Shown: positions 22,601 to 34,833, counted from the stretch's first letter. The stretch: 64,000 nucleotides of DNA from Aurifilum marmelostoma (GCA_027559495.1 JAMXSV010000017.1:1736001-1800000); one strand, 5' to 3'. Notes: generated by a model from the letters alone, not told the origin. A program made the numbers and translations.

Positions 22601-24445
22601 TCAAGCCGCGTCTTCTTCTTCTTCTTCTCCTCCTTCCTCCTCCTCCGCATTCACCAGCGGGTTCCTCTCCAAGAGACCGTTGATATACTTCCCGGCCACG
22701 CTTCTGTCCTCTCGCTCGGGTCCTACGCCAAAGACCAGGTCATATCGCCCAGAGGCTACCATGCCCGGGTCGCGGCACTCAGCTCCCAGGGGCTCCAGCA
22801 GCTCCTTGTCATCCGCAGCGAGCCGGCGCAGGATCTCCAGCGCCTGCGCCCAGGTGCCACTCACCAGCCTGGCGCGCGACAGGGTGAAAAAGTCCAGCCT
22901 CGCGCCGCCCTCGCCGAGTCGCTCCTCGAGGGTCCTCAGCTCGTCCAGGCGGAGTGGTACATCGGACACGTGGATGTCCTTCAGGTGCTTCGACGGCTGG
23001 ACCAGCGAGCCTAGCCTGAGAACGCGGTGGTGGTGCTCGAAGGCCCTCTCTGCCCAGATGCTGTCGACGGCAAGCCGGAAGCGCGCGAGGGCGCTGCTGT
23101 GCGTCATGGCGGCGATGTACTTCTGGAACGCTGCTATGTCCCTGTGGCCTGGGTCGATGTGGTGCCAGGAATGTTTCTTCTCGAACCCGTGGATGAAGGC
23201 AAAGTCCTTGATACCCATGGCCTCCACGGCCGACGCGAGCTGCCTGCCGAGGCCTTTCCCTTCCATGGTCTGCCGGAGGAGGGGGTAGTAGTGCTCTGCG
23301 GAGGTGGTCGTGCGGACGCAGATCCTGTCGAGTCTGCATCCGGCCTTGGAGAGGGCAGCAGGGAGATCGAACAAGAATTCTTGACATGGCGGAGGAGGCG
23401 TGTGCATCCGCTCGCGCCAGCCCTGGTGCCAGGACAGGGGCTCGGCCAGGGGGTCGACGTCGAGCAGACCGCCGTACTCATCGCCGGTGCTGTCGGGACC
23501 AGTGCTCGAGCGGCCCGGCGCCATGTCGTTCTCGCGGTCTGCCTCTCTGCCGGGCTGCTGGCGGCCAAAGTCCTGGATCTCGAGCGTCGTCGCCTTGGGC
23601 ATGCGCGCCATAGCCGCGGCGAGCCTCTCGATGAACTGGTTGCCGTCCCGTAGGCTCTCCTGCGCGCGGTACCTCGTCTGGTAGCGGCCGTGTGCGGCAC
23701 GCAGGGCCACGACGTGCTGGACGTGGTCGTCGTCCTCGGCCTCGGCCTGCTCCCGGCCGAGCGTCTGCAGGATGTGGAATATATCCCGCCTGTCGTCCTG
23801 GCTGATGCGGCTCCATATCTTGAGCGCGGGCCTGACCCTGTCCAGCACCGCAGCCACCCTCTCCTTCTGCTGCTGCACCGACATCCCCTCGGCGAGACCC
23901 CTGAGCTGTCCAGAGTCTGCCAGCCTCACCATCCTCCGGTAGCTTGTCTGGTACCCCTGCGCCCGCTCCAGGGCCGTCCGCACAGCCCAGCCCGCAAACG
24001 CGTTCCAGTGTTGCGCCAGCTGCTTCGCGTAGTACACCGCCTCCACCCTGACCACCCTGACCCCTCGCCCGATCAGCGGGTGGCGCGAGACGGACTCCAG
24101 CCTCTCCAGGTCCTGCCCGTCGAAACCCTTCAGCCTGATCTCCCGCACGAGCAGGTGCGAGCTGGCGGCCGCAAAACGGCGGCAGACGAGGCGCGTGTTG
24201 GCAATGTCGCATGGAGGGGGAGGGGCAAAGACGGCGCCGCTGGGTCGGCTGGCTAGGCTCTGGGCCTTGACGGCGGCGAATATGGCCAACAGGACCTCGT
24301 TGGGGAGGGACAAGATGCCTGTCTCTGCGGGGGGAGGGAGGGTTGCTGCCGCCATGGGCAGAGGAAGCTGAGGTGTCGATAGTGCCCTCCATGGTTTGAT
24401 GATGTTTGGAAGGATGGTCTCTTGAGGGTAGACATGGGCGGGCAT
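22601..24445 (-). CDS. F-box protein
   Basis: Single exon, 614 residues from ATG at 24445; an internal ATG at 24355 (MAAATLPPPAETG) is an alternative start nearer to the domain. The F-box is at about residues 43-100: ILSLPNEVLLAIFAAV, then DIANTRLVCRRFAAASSHLLVREIRL, matching the LPxEVLxxIF...LxxVCRRF pattern. F-box proteins bind Skp1 and present substrates to SCF ubiquitin ligases. The remaining 500 residues lack clear leucine-rich or WD repeats; they look helical and charged and end in a Glu-rich tail (EEEEGGEEEEEDAA). Substrate unknown. The 3' end lies 233 bases from the stop of the convergent propeller gene. Confidence 0.8.
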   Translation of the reverse strand: MPAHVYPQETILPNIIKPWRALSTPQLPLPMAAATLPPPAETGILSLPNEVLLAIFAAVKAQSLASRPSGAVFAPPPPCDIANTRLVCRRFAAASSHLLVREIRLKGFDGQDLERLESVSRHPLIGRGVRVVRVEAVYYAKQLAQHWNAFAGWAVRTALERAQGYQTSYRRMVRLADSGQLRGLAEGMSVQQQKERVAAVLDRVRPALKIWSRISQDDRRDIFHILQTLGREQAEAEDDDHVQHVVALRAAHGRYQTRYRAQESLRDGNQFIERLAAAMARMPKATTLEIQDFGRQQPGREADRENDMAPGRSSTGPDSTGDEYGGLLDVDPLAEPLSWHQGWRERMHTPPPPCQEFLFDLPAALSKAGCRLDRICVRTTTSAEHYYPLLRQTMEGKGLGRQLASAVEAMGIKDFAFIHGFEKKHSWHHIDPGHRDIAAFQKYIAAMTHSSALARFRLAVDSIWAERAFEHHHRVLRLGSLVQPSKHLKDIHVSDVPLRLDELRTLEERLGEGGARLDFFTLSRARLVSGTWAQALEILRRLAADDKELLEPLGAECRDPGMVASGRYDLVFGVGPEREDRSVAGKYINGLLERNPLVNAEEEEGGEEEEEDAA

Positions 24446-25153
24446 GGCCTCATACTTATCTGCATCGCCTTTGCCCTGGACATGTTCACATGCTTGTCAG
24501 CTGGGGACTTGTGTTGGGTCAGGGCTGAGGCCGGGGGGGGGGGGGTTGTCTCGTGTTGGGAGAGGCTTTCTTTGTTCTCCAGCTCGCCGTATTAATAACA
24601 GGAACACCAAAGTCTCGGGACTAGGCATACAGGACACAGGCGAGCTGCCTTTTCTGATCAAGCTATTGGGAAAACTACCGGGACTTCCTGTGCACAAGGC
24701 TGCGATTGGCAACTCGCCACATAAGGGGGGGGGGGGAAGCGGAGCAGCTGCGTCGTGTAACCTGATCTGCAATACTTGCGCAGTTGACTGGTCCTTTTTT
24801 TGGTACCAAGAGCGGTAAAAGTTGGTGAATCGTCACATTTCTAAAAGCTTGGACGCAGGTCATGAGAAGCACAGTTCCCAAGGTCTACCCGGCAAGGACA
24901 AGTTGATCTTTTGATCCAACTGAAGCGGTGAGTATGGCGAGTGCCCAAAAGGTCCAGCCACAGGCATCATCATGATCAAAGGGGTAGCCAGTCATGCAGG
25001 TGCGTGGCGAAAAGCTGGAATCTATGGGTTGAAATTGTATGTAATTATTTCTATCAAGATAATTATTACGTGAGTGAACAGCGCACAGTCCTGTACAGAA
25101 TCGACGAGTAAAAAAAGGGCAGCCAGGTTTGCATCATCATGTCTTGATATTAT
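24446..25153. other. Intergenic between tandem minus-strand genes
   Basis: Contains G13 at 24533-24545 and G12 near 24726-24737. It is the upstream region of the F-box gene and the 3' region of the GPI-type protein. No gene seen. Confidence 0.55.
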
Positions 25154-26146
25154 TCAAAGTCCGGTTGAGATGCAGATAACCGCGAGTGCACTGAAGAGCA
25201 CTATTAAGGCGTTGACTGGCTCAAGAGCCCTGAGTGCCTTAGAGGAATGAATAGGTGATGATGGCATCACTGAGGAGGTAGAGGACGCTTGTGTGCTCGT
25301 CGGTTGCGTTGTGTGGTGGACGGCGGTCGATGTTGTTGTCAGTGACCCAGTCGCTGTTTTCACAGTCATCGCCGCCACGCTCTCCCTATTAGTACTACTG
25401 CTCGCTATGACCAATGAGGACTGTGCCGAAGACGGTTCCGCAATTCCAAGAGTTGTCTTCCCTCCACAGTTCCGCCTTACACGTCGTCCAGTGGGATGAG
25501 ACAAAGACTCATTGCCGGATGCCGGCGTATGCTTCGATATTGTGACTGTAGTGTTACGTGTCGACGTGACGGTTGTAGTCGCCGCCAGAGTAGAAAATGT
25601 TGTCGAGGTCGTGTTGTCCGAGGAAGGACAATATGTCCCGTGGGGGACACACAGTGCCAGCGCAGGGTGCACAGATGCGTGGCCTTGGAGTGTCAGATGT
25701 GGTGTGGAGGAGGAGGTCGAGGTCTGGGCCTCCTCGTCTGATGTGCTGGTCATGGTCGTCGTCATGTCCGTAGGGCTTGGAGAGATGTCCTCCGTCGAGG
25801 CAGCCTGCGTGCTCGCTACAGGGCTGATGACGCTCGGGCCAGATCCTTGGGTGGTCTGAAAAGTAGGAACGAAGGAGGTTGCCTCCACTGCCTTGTTGTC
25901 GGAGGTGTAGTCCTCCGTTAAGGACAACCATGACTGGTAGATGCTGGCGCTTATCATCTGCGCCTCATTGTTCGGGAACGGTGTTGTCTCCAACGTCGGC
26001 AGTGGTGGTGGTGATGATGATGAAGGGCCAAAGGTAACAGCTGTCTCCGTAGCCGGCGCCGGCTCCTCGCAGTAGTCCTCCTCAGCGTCCACCACGCTCG
26101 CAAAAAGGACCGCGGTGGCAAATACTAGCAAGTTTCTAGTCTGCAT
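25154..26146 (-). CDS. Ser/Thr-rich GPI-anchored-type cell surface protein
   Basis: Single exon. Start chosen at ATG 26146 (MQTRNLLVFATAVLFASVVDA), because this places a clean signal peptide at the N-terminus; an in-frame ATG at 26179 would add 11 residues. The mature part begins AEEDYCEEPAPATET and is dominated by Ser, Thr and Pro, with several sequons (DNTTS, RNTTV, GNESL) and few cysteines. The C-terminus is a short spacer followed by a hydrophobic tail (ALIVLFSALAVICISTGL) without a basic end, as in GPI-attachment signals. Such mucin-like proteins sit in the plasma membrane or cell wall. No enzymatic domain is visible. A single transmembrane anchor is the alternative. Confidence 0.7.
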   Translation of the reverse strand: MQTRNLLVFATAVLFASVVDAEEDYCEEPAPATETAVTFGPSSSSPPPLPTLETTPFPNNEAQMISASIYQSWLSLTEDYTSDNKAVEATSFVPTFQTTQGSGPSVISPVASTQAASTEDISPSPTDMTTTMTSTSDEEAQTSTSSSTPHLTLQGHASVHPALALCVPHGTYCPSSDNTTSTTFSTLAATTTVTSTRNTTVTISKHTPASGNESLSHPTGRRVRRNCGGKTTLGIAEPSSAQSSLVIASSSTNRESVAAMTVKTATGSLTTTSTAVHHTTQPTSTQASSTSSVMPSSPIHSSKALRALEPVNALIVLFSALAVICISTGL

Positions 26147-29100
26147 ATTCGAGAAGAAGGAATGACGTTGTTGAGACAAGGTGATACGAAGCTGTTGGGG
26201 GCGGTCGTGTCTGTTGGCTTTTACATATGAGAGAGGGCCTATGCGAGGAAGAGAGCCTCATCTTGTTTGTCATGGACTAGCCGATGGCGAGAGACAAAGG
26301 GAGGCACATCGAGCGTGGGACGTAGCCCACAAGGAAGTCATTCAACTGGACCACGATCACGAGAATTGCTGCAAAGGCTCTTTGTATTGCGTGTGGCTAA
26401 GCCGTTCCGCCTTTATTTCTGTGATTTCTAATATCACCGGTAAAATCTTCCGTTCTCTTTTCTGTTGATACCTGGCGCCACCTTGAGGTAGTCGAGTTGC
26501 ATATGCTCGGCCGTAAAACTTTCCAATGAAAAAGTGCTCAAATTTGAGATCTTGGGTAAGAGGTAATTACGACGGACGTACTGGTATAATGGTGTTCTTC
26601 CATGGTTTTTCCGCGCAACCTCACTCGAGGCACACCATGCATACACGTCTCCTGCCTCTTGTTCCCGAACTCCTCGGCCGTAAGTATATAGAAACAGAAC
26701 ACTGGTTCTTTCTTTGTGTCAATGGAGACCACTCTGTCGATTTGACATCCAGACGTTTTTGGTCAGGCTTCTATGTCAATTTCGCAGGTGGGCCAGCAAT
26801 TTTTCTTGTTGAGGGAGTGGGAAGGGAAAAAAGAAAAAGAGAGAGAACAAGACATATCGCTCAGACACATATTCCTTTCCACCCAGGCCTGTCAGCCCTC
26901 GCTGAAAGTGTAGACAAGCGACACAACAGGTCATCGGGCGATTGAGAGGCCTCACATGGCGCGACCTCTGCTAGCACCTCGTGTTGCGGCGGGACCTTCC
27001 ACACAGCCCGGGCTAATTAATCTGATAGGGCCGCGGCGGAAATGTGACAGACCGATCTGCGCTAGAACCTCCGTTATAAGAGGTGAGTGCTGTTGGTGAG
27101 ACAAAGAGAGTGCAAGAGGGAGAAACGAGAGAGATGGGACGGTCAATGTCGCACGATTGGGATGCTGTGGACGAAAAGGGTTTCCCAGTCGCATGGTTAC
27201 AAGGGGGCACAGATCACCTGCTTGTGAAGAAGTGCCATTGAGGGACGGAGGGGCCCTGTAGGGCTGAGGGGTTGCAGGCGAATGGCTAGTGACCAGGCTT
27301 GATGCGGGCGTGCCACAGTGACATGCCTCGGAAGGGTCGCTGGAGCCGTTGCTGATCTTTGCTGATCCTGTAGATCTGGTCTGGGGAATAATAACCTTCC
27401 AAAGATGTATGATGATCACACTACCGCTGTGACATTGGGTGCAAGACTAGGCGAGGCAGTGTACACACAAGTACAGGTGCAACTGTTTCACCTCTCCGGT
27501 CTTGTGTTTCCAGAACGTCAGCGCGCTGAGCTTGTACAGCAGGAGAGATACACACCAGAGTACATTCCACCCCACACAGCGTTCGCGGTAATACAGCACG
27601 CACCACGTAACGTCGACGCAGGCCTATAAGGTAAGACGAACCTTTGACGCCGACGCTGGTCCCCGGGGACGGGGTCTTTGTCCATACCGCTCGGCCGTCA
27701 CCACGTCGCACCACCGGGAGCTTTCAGCCAATGGCTCTGATGTTTCTGAACCTTAGCCCCCACAAACCCAATCCGGGAGCCTGGCACGCCTGAGAGAGCC
27801 AGTCGTCCAAGCAGTGAGTGCCTGTGGATACCTGGAACCTGGCAGCTCTCGACGTCCCGTCAAAGGGTGATACTTTGGAAAAGACCTGACATGACGTCTG
27901 GAGTTATGTGAGGTACGAGCATTGCCACCTGAGTTTTCAGCTGGCCAGATCTCAGGACTGCTTGAGACGCGGTGTCGATCCAAAGGTTGTCAAGGCGAAG
28001 CGAAAGTCGCTATCGCTCTGGCCCAGCACAGCCTCGATGAGGGGCGAGACGTGCTTTGCCCTTTGCGGCAATAGCCCCTCGGCCTTTTTTTGTGGTGTGG
28101 CTTGTCGTATGTTGTGTGACCCAATCCTGTGTCTGCGTCCTGTGAGGGCCGGCGCGGTATGACGACTGGCTGCGGCCGACATTGACACGCAAGCTGGGAA
28201 AATAGGATGGGGAAAGGGAGGGAGGGGGGGGGTGTGTTTGGATGTGCGTCGTGGGAGGTTTGTGTTCCTTCCTTCGCGTTGTCCCTGTAGGAAACACGAG
28301 TACGGCGGGGAAGGAGCATAGCAAAAGGCAGGTACTGAGCACCCAAGTTTCGAATAATAGTGCACACGTGCAGTTGGCCTTATTAAAACTACCAGAAACA
28401 ACATCCTAGCTATGGGTGAGGGTTGTGTTGGGTATCGATACCAGCTACTATTTTGCCTGTCATTTTTAACGGGTTTTTTTTCTTCTTCTTTTTCTTTTTT
28501 CTTTTTTTCTTTTTCCTCTTCTAAGCTGAGGTATTCTTTTCCTCCTAGCCTGCTCGACTCCCAACCACCAACAATTCCCTTGCTCCACCCGCTCACTATT
28601 TTTCCCGCGTACGCGTGTAAAGACGAACTACTTGTATGTCTGTTCCAACCGCGCGCCCCATAAATAGTAACGTTTGGGGGTCTCGTCTGGGGTCTTCCTG
28701 TCTGAGGAGGAACTTTAAACAAGGAACCCGAAAAAGAGAAGACGGGAAGCCCATCCCTGCCCGCCTCCCTCGACATACGTTAGACACGGTACCAGAGGAC
28801 TCGTACCACGGTATTCCTTCTCGATCAATGTGCTTTTTTACAGGATTCAAGTAGAGATATCTATGAATTGACTGCTGGTACAGAGCTATCTCGTAGGAGG
28901 GACCCCCAGAGAGGCGACGAGTGATTGCCGTCTCGTCTGGTATTAGTGCCCCGAGAGGGAAACTCACAGTTCACTAGCTGGCCAGTGTTGATTGGCTAGC
29001 AATTACTCGCAGTGGGTGTGTTCTGGGCCACACCGGCCGCCGGTCGCCAGGTCGCCCACTGCCAGAACCCGGAAACGCAGCCCACCACACACCCCCCCTT

Positions 29101-30050
29101 GCCCATCCATCTACTTCTTCTTTCCTTGTCAAATGTCAACCACCATCCTCCTCCACATCCAACAACTCAATCCGTCTCACGATTTTACATACTACCTTGC
29201 AACTCTTTTCAGCATGTCTACGTCCTCGGCCCCACGTGCTCTGACATACTACTGTACAAACACCTGGAGGGGTTGAAACCACCTCTCTCACCCTCTCTTC
29301 CCCCTTGTGCCAGTGCAGCTTTGTGCCCAGAGTTACAAGTGCCACACAGATATTGTTTCCCTTCTGGCCTCGGGTCCGATTCCTGCTTGTCAAAAGAGTG
29401 CTACCACCCTACTTTACCGCCTCTGACATCACCCTAACCAAGCCCCCCCCCTGTCCTGCCCGGCCTGTGAGAGAGGGTGCAGCCACCACGACAAACCACC
29501 AGAATAAAGCTGCTCCTTTCTTTTTTCTTCCTTCCCTGCTTCAACCCACCAAACCACCACCACCTTGCTTGGTTTCAACGGGACCCAGAACACAACAAGG
29601 TCTCCACCGTCCTGCCAGGACCATCTCACCCCCTTATCAGTAGTGGTTGAATTTCTTGTGCATGGTAATGTGCATGTCGTCACTGAACATCAGCGGGACC
29701 CGATATTGTTTACTTTCCCCCCACAACAATTTGCTTGCGCTTCGACACCAAAGACAACGACTCCTTTTGCTACCAACCTGCGCGACTACCGCTTGTCTGC
29801 CTTTCAGAAATCACCACGACGGGGCTGATCGATCGATCGATCGATAGGAAAGAGCAGGCCCTGCTCAAACGCGGCGACGGCGCTGTCGTTGCCTGCGCTA
29901 CCTATCCTTCTCTCTTGACCGCATTGGAACCGGATCCCCCCTTCTTTGTTCCCCTCACCTCCCGCCGACTCTGTGCCCCGTCCTCGTCTTCCTTGCCCTC
30001 CGTGTTCCTCTCCGGGGCCTGGGCAGAATCACACTCCAGCGACAAGAATC
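26147..30050. other. Long intergenic stretch
   Basis: About 3.9 kb with no gene I can support; it separates the start regions of the divergent GPI-type protein gene and the NIPA transporter gene. It contains T-rich/CTT-rich sequence at 28468-28520 and a GATC tetranucleotide run at 29827-29846. A 274-codon minus frame at 27952-28776 has low-complexity content and no domain. 28990-30050 is C-rich and probably includes the 5' UTR of the transporter gene. Confidence 0.5.
29827..29846 (+). repeat. (GATC)n tetranucleotide repeat
   Basis: About five GATC units, palindromic, about 205 bases before the ATG of the NIPA-like transporter, probably in its 5' leader. Confidence 0.8.
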
Positions 30051-32185
30051 ATGGACGCCGCAGGTGCCGTGCTGGCCACAGCACACGAGATATATACCCG
30101 AGCGAACGACACATCCTCCGACACGACGTCCTCCTCAGACGAGCGACCGGCCTCCTACAAAGTTATCGGAATATGTCTTGCCATCGGCTCAGGCCTGTTC
30201 ATCGGGTCCTCCTTCGTCCTCAAGAAGGTAGGCCTGCTCAAGGCGAACGAGAAGTACAATGAGGCCGCGGGCGAGGGCTATGGCTACCTCAAGAACGCCT
30301 TCTGGTGGACGGGCATGATCCTGATGATCCTGGGCGAGGTACTCAACTTTGTCGCATATGCATTTACCGACGCCATCCTCGTCACCCCGCTCGGCGCCCT
30401 GTCTGTCGTCATCTGCACTATCCTCTCCGCCATCTTCCTCAAGGAGCGCCTGAGCATGGTCGGCAAGGTCGCCTGTTTCCTGTGCATCGTGGGCTCCGTC
30501 GTTATTGTCATGAACGCCCCCGAGGAGTCGTCTGTTGCCGATATCCAGGAGATGCAGCACTATGTCATCCAGCCCGGCTTCCTGTCCTACGCCGGCGTCA
30601 TCATTGTCGGCGCTGCCGCCACCGCCTTCTGGGCTGGTCCCAAGTATGGCAAGAAGAACATGCTGGTGTATATCTCGATATGCAGTTGGGTCGGAGGGTT
30701 GAGTGTCGTTGCGACCCAGGGACTGGGATCTGCGATCGTTGCGCAGGCAGGAGGAGAGTCGCAATTTACCCACTGGTTTCTCTATGTGCTCTTGGTATTT
30801 GTCGTCGGGACACTCTTGACCGAGATCATTTTCCTCAACGTGAGTGGCCCACTCACCTTTTTTGCCCTTTGATATTCCCCCGAGCCCCCCGTGGAAGGTA
30901 GACTCTGTCGTATGGTGGCTGCAGCTAACATTTTATTTCTTTTTTTCTTTCTTTGCTCCCATAAAGAAAGCACTGAATATCTTTAACGCGGCCATGGTCA
31001 CGCCCACCTACTACGTCTACTTCACTAGCACGACGATCATCACGTCGGCCGTCCTCTTCCAGGGTTTCAAGGGCACTGTAACATCGATTGTGACGGTGGT
31101 GCTGGGCTTCCTGGTGATCTGCTCGGGCGTCGTCCTGCTGCAGCTCTCCAAGTCGGCCAAGGACGTGCCCGACTCTGCCGTCTTCGCCGGCGATCTCAAC
31201 CAGATCCACACCATCGCCGAGCAAGAGCAGCCCGAGACAGAGCCCAAGGCCGACGCGATCCGCGGTGCCGCGGCCCTGGTCCGCCGGTTCTCCACGACAC
31301 GCGAGAAGATGGAGGTCGAGGAGCTGAAGAGGCTGCGTCTGGAGAAGGAGGCGGAACGGCTCGAGTCCGTCAGCGAGGATGGCGTGCCGCAGTTCGAATG
31401 GGACGGTCTGCGCCGCCGCAGGACTACTCTGGGTAGCCACCGTAGCAGGACCACGGCCACGCCCGTCCACGCCGCAACCTTCTCGACGCCGCAGACCACG
31501 GGTAGCCCGCATCCACCGCTGGGCATGTCGCGCTTCCCGACCGACGATGAGCTCGCCGAGGATGACAGGCCCTTCTCAGCCGGTCTGTCCAGCGTGTTCG
31601 GCACCATCCGCTCGCGCGCTACCAGTGTGCTGCCTGGTCATCCTGAATTCAGGTCCGGTAGCGTCGATACGACGTCGACCGGTCAGGGCTTTGGCGTCGG
31701 CGGGGTAGGCAAGAACAGCAAGGTGCAGAGCCCTATGCACCCAGTGCAGCTCACCGACATTGCCGTGGGGGCGCAGCACACGGGTGCCAGCAGCCTGAGC
31801 CTGGGCAGCAGTAGCTACGGCATCTCGCCTGGCCACACCGAGTACGACCCGGGGGCAGCAGAGAGACACATCCATTTCGGCGGGGAGACACGCCACACCC
31901 CAGGCAGCTTGGTAGCGCCCACGCCACCGCCGCACGGGGCGCCAGGACGCGCTACGGCGAGGCGGCAGTTCTCATTCCAGAACGTGTTCAAGAGGAACCG
32001 AGACCACCAGCAGCAGCAGCATCAACAAGAGCATCATGACGATGGGGATGACAGGCCCACATCGTCTAGAAGCAACAGGCCCTTCTCGAGCAGGGGGATA
32101 CTCTGCCCCGCACGTAAAGACCGCGACTGGTATGCTCACCTGCCCTCTCTTTTGTTCCCGTCCCCTTTTGCTATTTCCATGACGA

Positions 32186-32219
<34 letters not shown>

Positions 32220-32668
32220 CTTTCTTCAGTTGCTGACGAGTACCCACAGAAGAGGAACGCCTTGGTCTCGTGCACGGTGGTGACAACGCATCCCACTCCA
32301 GAGGATCTCTTCCCTCCTATGAGGAGGACGACGAAGATGGTAGCCCGGACGACTATGAGTATGACGACGGCGATCTGAAGTCCTACGCAGACGACAGCCC
32401 GAAACGGTACGGCCGAGGCATCACGGGGAGTTCGTCGCGGGGGAGGATGGGAAGTGGAAGTAGTAGTGGTAGTGCTGGCAGCGGTGGAGATGAGAAGGGC
32501 CTGGGCATCAGGGGCGCCCACGAGCACGATGACGCCGAAAGACGCCATGATGCGCAGGGCAGTACGCCGCCAAGGCCGCCTGCCCACGGGACACCACCAA
32601 GATATGGCACACCTGGGAGTGGGAGGGGAACGCCACAGGGAGGAGGACGACCCGGTGCGTTCATATGA
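30051..32668 (+). CDS. NIPA/DUF803 family magnesium transporter with a long cytosolic tail
   Basis: Membrane transporter of the NIPA family, whose animal members carry Mg2+; related to the drug/metabolite transporter fold. Exons 30051..30839, 30967..32113, 32250..32668 (784 residues); the last donor GTAAAG at 32114 was chosen because it alone gives phase with the CCCACAG acceptor at 32249. Nine or so hydrophobic spans cover residues about 33-335, beginning VIGICLAIGSGLFIGSSFVLKK. Typical blocks are GEVLNFVAYAF, TPLGALSVV, FLKERLSMVGK, and after the first intron KALNIFNAAMVTPTYYVYFT. The final 450 residues are hydrophilic: an AADAIRGAAALVRRFS-like coil, Gln/His repeats, and acidic then Gly/Ser-rich stretches, probably disordered and regulatory. 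The second intron carries a CT repeat. Transporter family firm, ion specificity inferred. Confidence 0.9.
32187..32213 (+). repeat. (CT)n repeat within an intron
   Basis: Dinucleotide run in the second intron of the NIPA-like gene, upstream of the acceptor at 32249; it may act as part of the polypyrimidine tract. Confidence 0.8.
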
Positions 32669-33600
32669 TTGTCGACGTTCTGGACTTTTGCCCAAATTAC
32701 GATCGAAGAGATCGGCTCTCGCTGCTCTTCTGTACGATACTGGCACGATGACGATGAGTTCTTCACGCGGCGTTTGCGGTGTGTTCGGTTTCCTCTCATG
32801 GACGACCACTTGTGTTCTTTTTGAAACGGAGGGGATCAGATACGGAGGCTTATTGATGGTTTGACGGCGGGGACGGGAAGTAAAAAGATAAAGAGACAGA
32901 GGAGCGTATCCATACAAGGAGCGGGAGGCGTCTGAGTGGTTGTATGGTGTGACTGAAAGCATAAAAAAAATGAAAAGATGGAGAGAGGCAGCATCATCAA
33001 GGGGAATTGGATGTAGATAGGCATAGGGGGGCATTCGTCGGGTTCTTGGTTATCCCGCATTTCTGGGTCCTCATGGTATATATATGTTATAGAAGGACTG
33101 AAGACAGACATAGGTCTCTTTTTGTATAGCTGTATAATGATACAAGTATGAGGATGTTGGCAATATATCTACGTTTTTATCCATTTGACTGAACTGAGAG
33201 CACTGGAGGAGGCGGTGTCGTGTGGACGGATCATGGACAGCTGGAACAGCACCTTCCCCACACAACAATGCCACCATCATGCCTGCCTGGCTAAGAGTGC
33301 CGTACGAAGAGAATGATGTCAGTATCCTTAAGATACAGAAGGAGCAGAAGGCCGGAAGGAGCGATGGAAACCCCCAAGATTGCCTGACATTATGTCACTC
33401 TTCCAAGAGATCACTATGCGATAATCATATCGTTGTTCTCAGCATGGTTTTTCAGTGCCATGGCAGATGCCATCCAGAACGAAATAGCCTCAGCAATATA
33501 TTTATCTCTCCGATGATCCTTCAGTCTCTTCTGCTCCTCGACGGCTATACTCCTTCTCGCCGTCGTTGCACCGTTACTCGACCCTCCTCAGAGGTTCATC
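32669..33600. other. Intergenic: 3' of the transporter and promoter of the deacetylase
   Basis: No gene seen. AT content rises after 32870, with AT-rich words around 33075-33180. Nothing repeat-like of note. Confidence 0.55.
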
Positions 33601-34833
33601 ATGAAGTCTGCTCTGGCCACACAACTGGCCGTGGTGCCTTTCCTTATACACGTTATTGCTCATCTGACTGAGCATCCCTCTTCTCGCGCGAGTCTCCTGG
33701 ATACACCGAGTGACAGTCTTGTGCTCGACGAAGGATCGAGCTGTGGCTATGCATCGAAAGATGGAGGGGTCTGTGGGCATGATCTCTGCTGCTCTATACA
33801 GGTGCGCATCATGCACAGATTCTGAGAGATGAATGGTTTCACAAGAAGGAATGCCTTGACTGACCAAACAAACACCCTGCAGACTCAAAGATGTGGCTCT
33901 GATGGCGCTTCCTGCAGCGCTGATAATTGTATGCCTCTATAGAGCACCGGCTGCGACATGCAAGGCAGCATCAACGCCGAGCTGCGTCTCGCCACCAGTC
34001 CGGAGAACAGCACCGAGAACGCTCTCAAGCATCAGCCAGCTTTAGCCGAAACCTCGCTCTCAATCCTGAGTAACCACACCACATCGTACTCCCCCTTCCC
34101 TCCCCTCGACTACCTCGCAACCCTCCCACGGCCCGAGCTCGGATCCGTCCCCTACGGCCAGGTCATCACCTCGTGCAGCGTACCGGGAACGGTGGCGCTC
34201 ACCTTTGACGACGGGCCATGGAGGTACACCACAGACCTGCTGGACCTCCTAGAGCGCGAGGAGGCACGCGCCACCTTCTTCGTCTGCGGCGGGAACATGG
34301 CCGACACCCAGCTGACGGGCTACGGCCACCCGCGCCTCCTGCGGCGGATGCTGGCTACGGGCCACCAGATCGGCACGCACACCTGGGCACATCCTGACCT
34401 GGCGACCACGGGAGAGCGCGAGGCATACCGCCAGATGTGGCGCAACGAGCAGGCCCTCGTCGGCATCCTGGGACTACTGCCCACGTACTTTCGTCCGCCG
34501 TATCTGTCGTGGACGGCCGAGACGCTGGACCTTATGGCCGGGCTGGGATACCACGTCGTCAGCGTGGATGTCGACACGCGGGACTGGGAGGGCGACTACG
34601 ACGCCGCACGCCGCAACTTTGAAACGGCGCTGGAGGGGCTCAACCCGGACTCGTCCAGCAGGCTAGTGCTGGCACATGATATCCACGAAAGGACCGTGTA
34701 TAATCTCGCCGAGTTCATGGTCACAGAAGCTAGGGAGAAGGGGTATGACCTGGTTACGGTCGGGGAGTGTCTGGGGGATGAGAAGCTGAACTGGTACCGA
34801 AATCCGTATGATGGCCGCTCGTGGCAGCAATAG
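33601..34833 (+). CDS. Secreted polysaccharide (chitin) deacetylase with an N-terminal chitin-binding (CBM18) module
   Basis: Carbohydrate esterase family 4: removes N-acetyl groups from chitin-like polymers using a metal held by Asp-His-His. Exon 1 33601..33801 encodes a signal peptide (MKSALATQLAVVPFLIHVIA) and half a CBM18 (CGYASKDGGVCGHDLCCS). Exon 2 from 33943 gives a 363-residue protein with all five NodB motifs: TFDDGP (154-159), HTWAH (213-217), RPPY (about 251), DTRDW, and LVLAHD. An earlier acceptor at 33882, also in phase and with a better branch site (CTGAC), would add the rest of the CBM18 (TQRCGSDGASCSADNC) but then meets TAG at 33940-33942, where relatives have an aromatic residue. 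So either the later acceptor is used, giving a shortened module, or the full form is interrupted. The NodB domain itself is complete. Confidence 0.85.

Noticed and set aside
27952..28776. 274-codon minus-strand frame in the long gap
   Set aside because: Contains a Lys/Glu homopolymer-like stretch from a CTT/T-rich tract and no domain, and shows no splice partners.
33929..33942. 14-nt micro-intron (GTATGC...TAG) that would remove the TAG in the deacetylase
   Set aside because: Far too short for spliceosomal removal, and deleting it breaks the frame.
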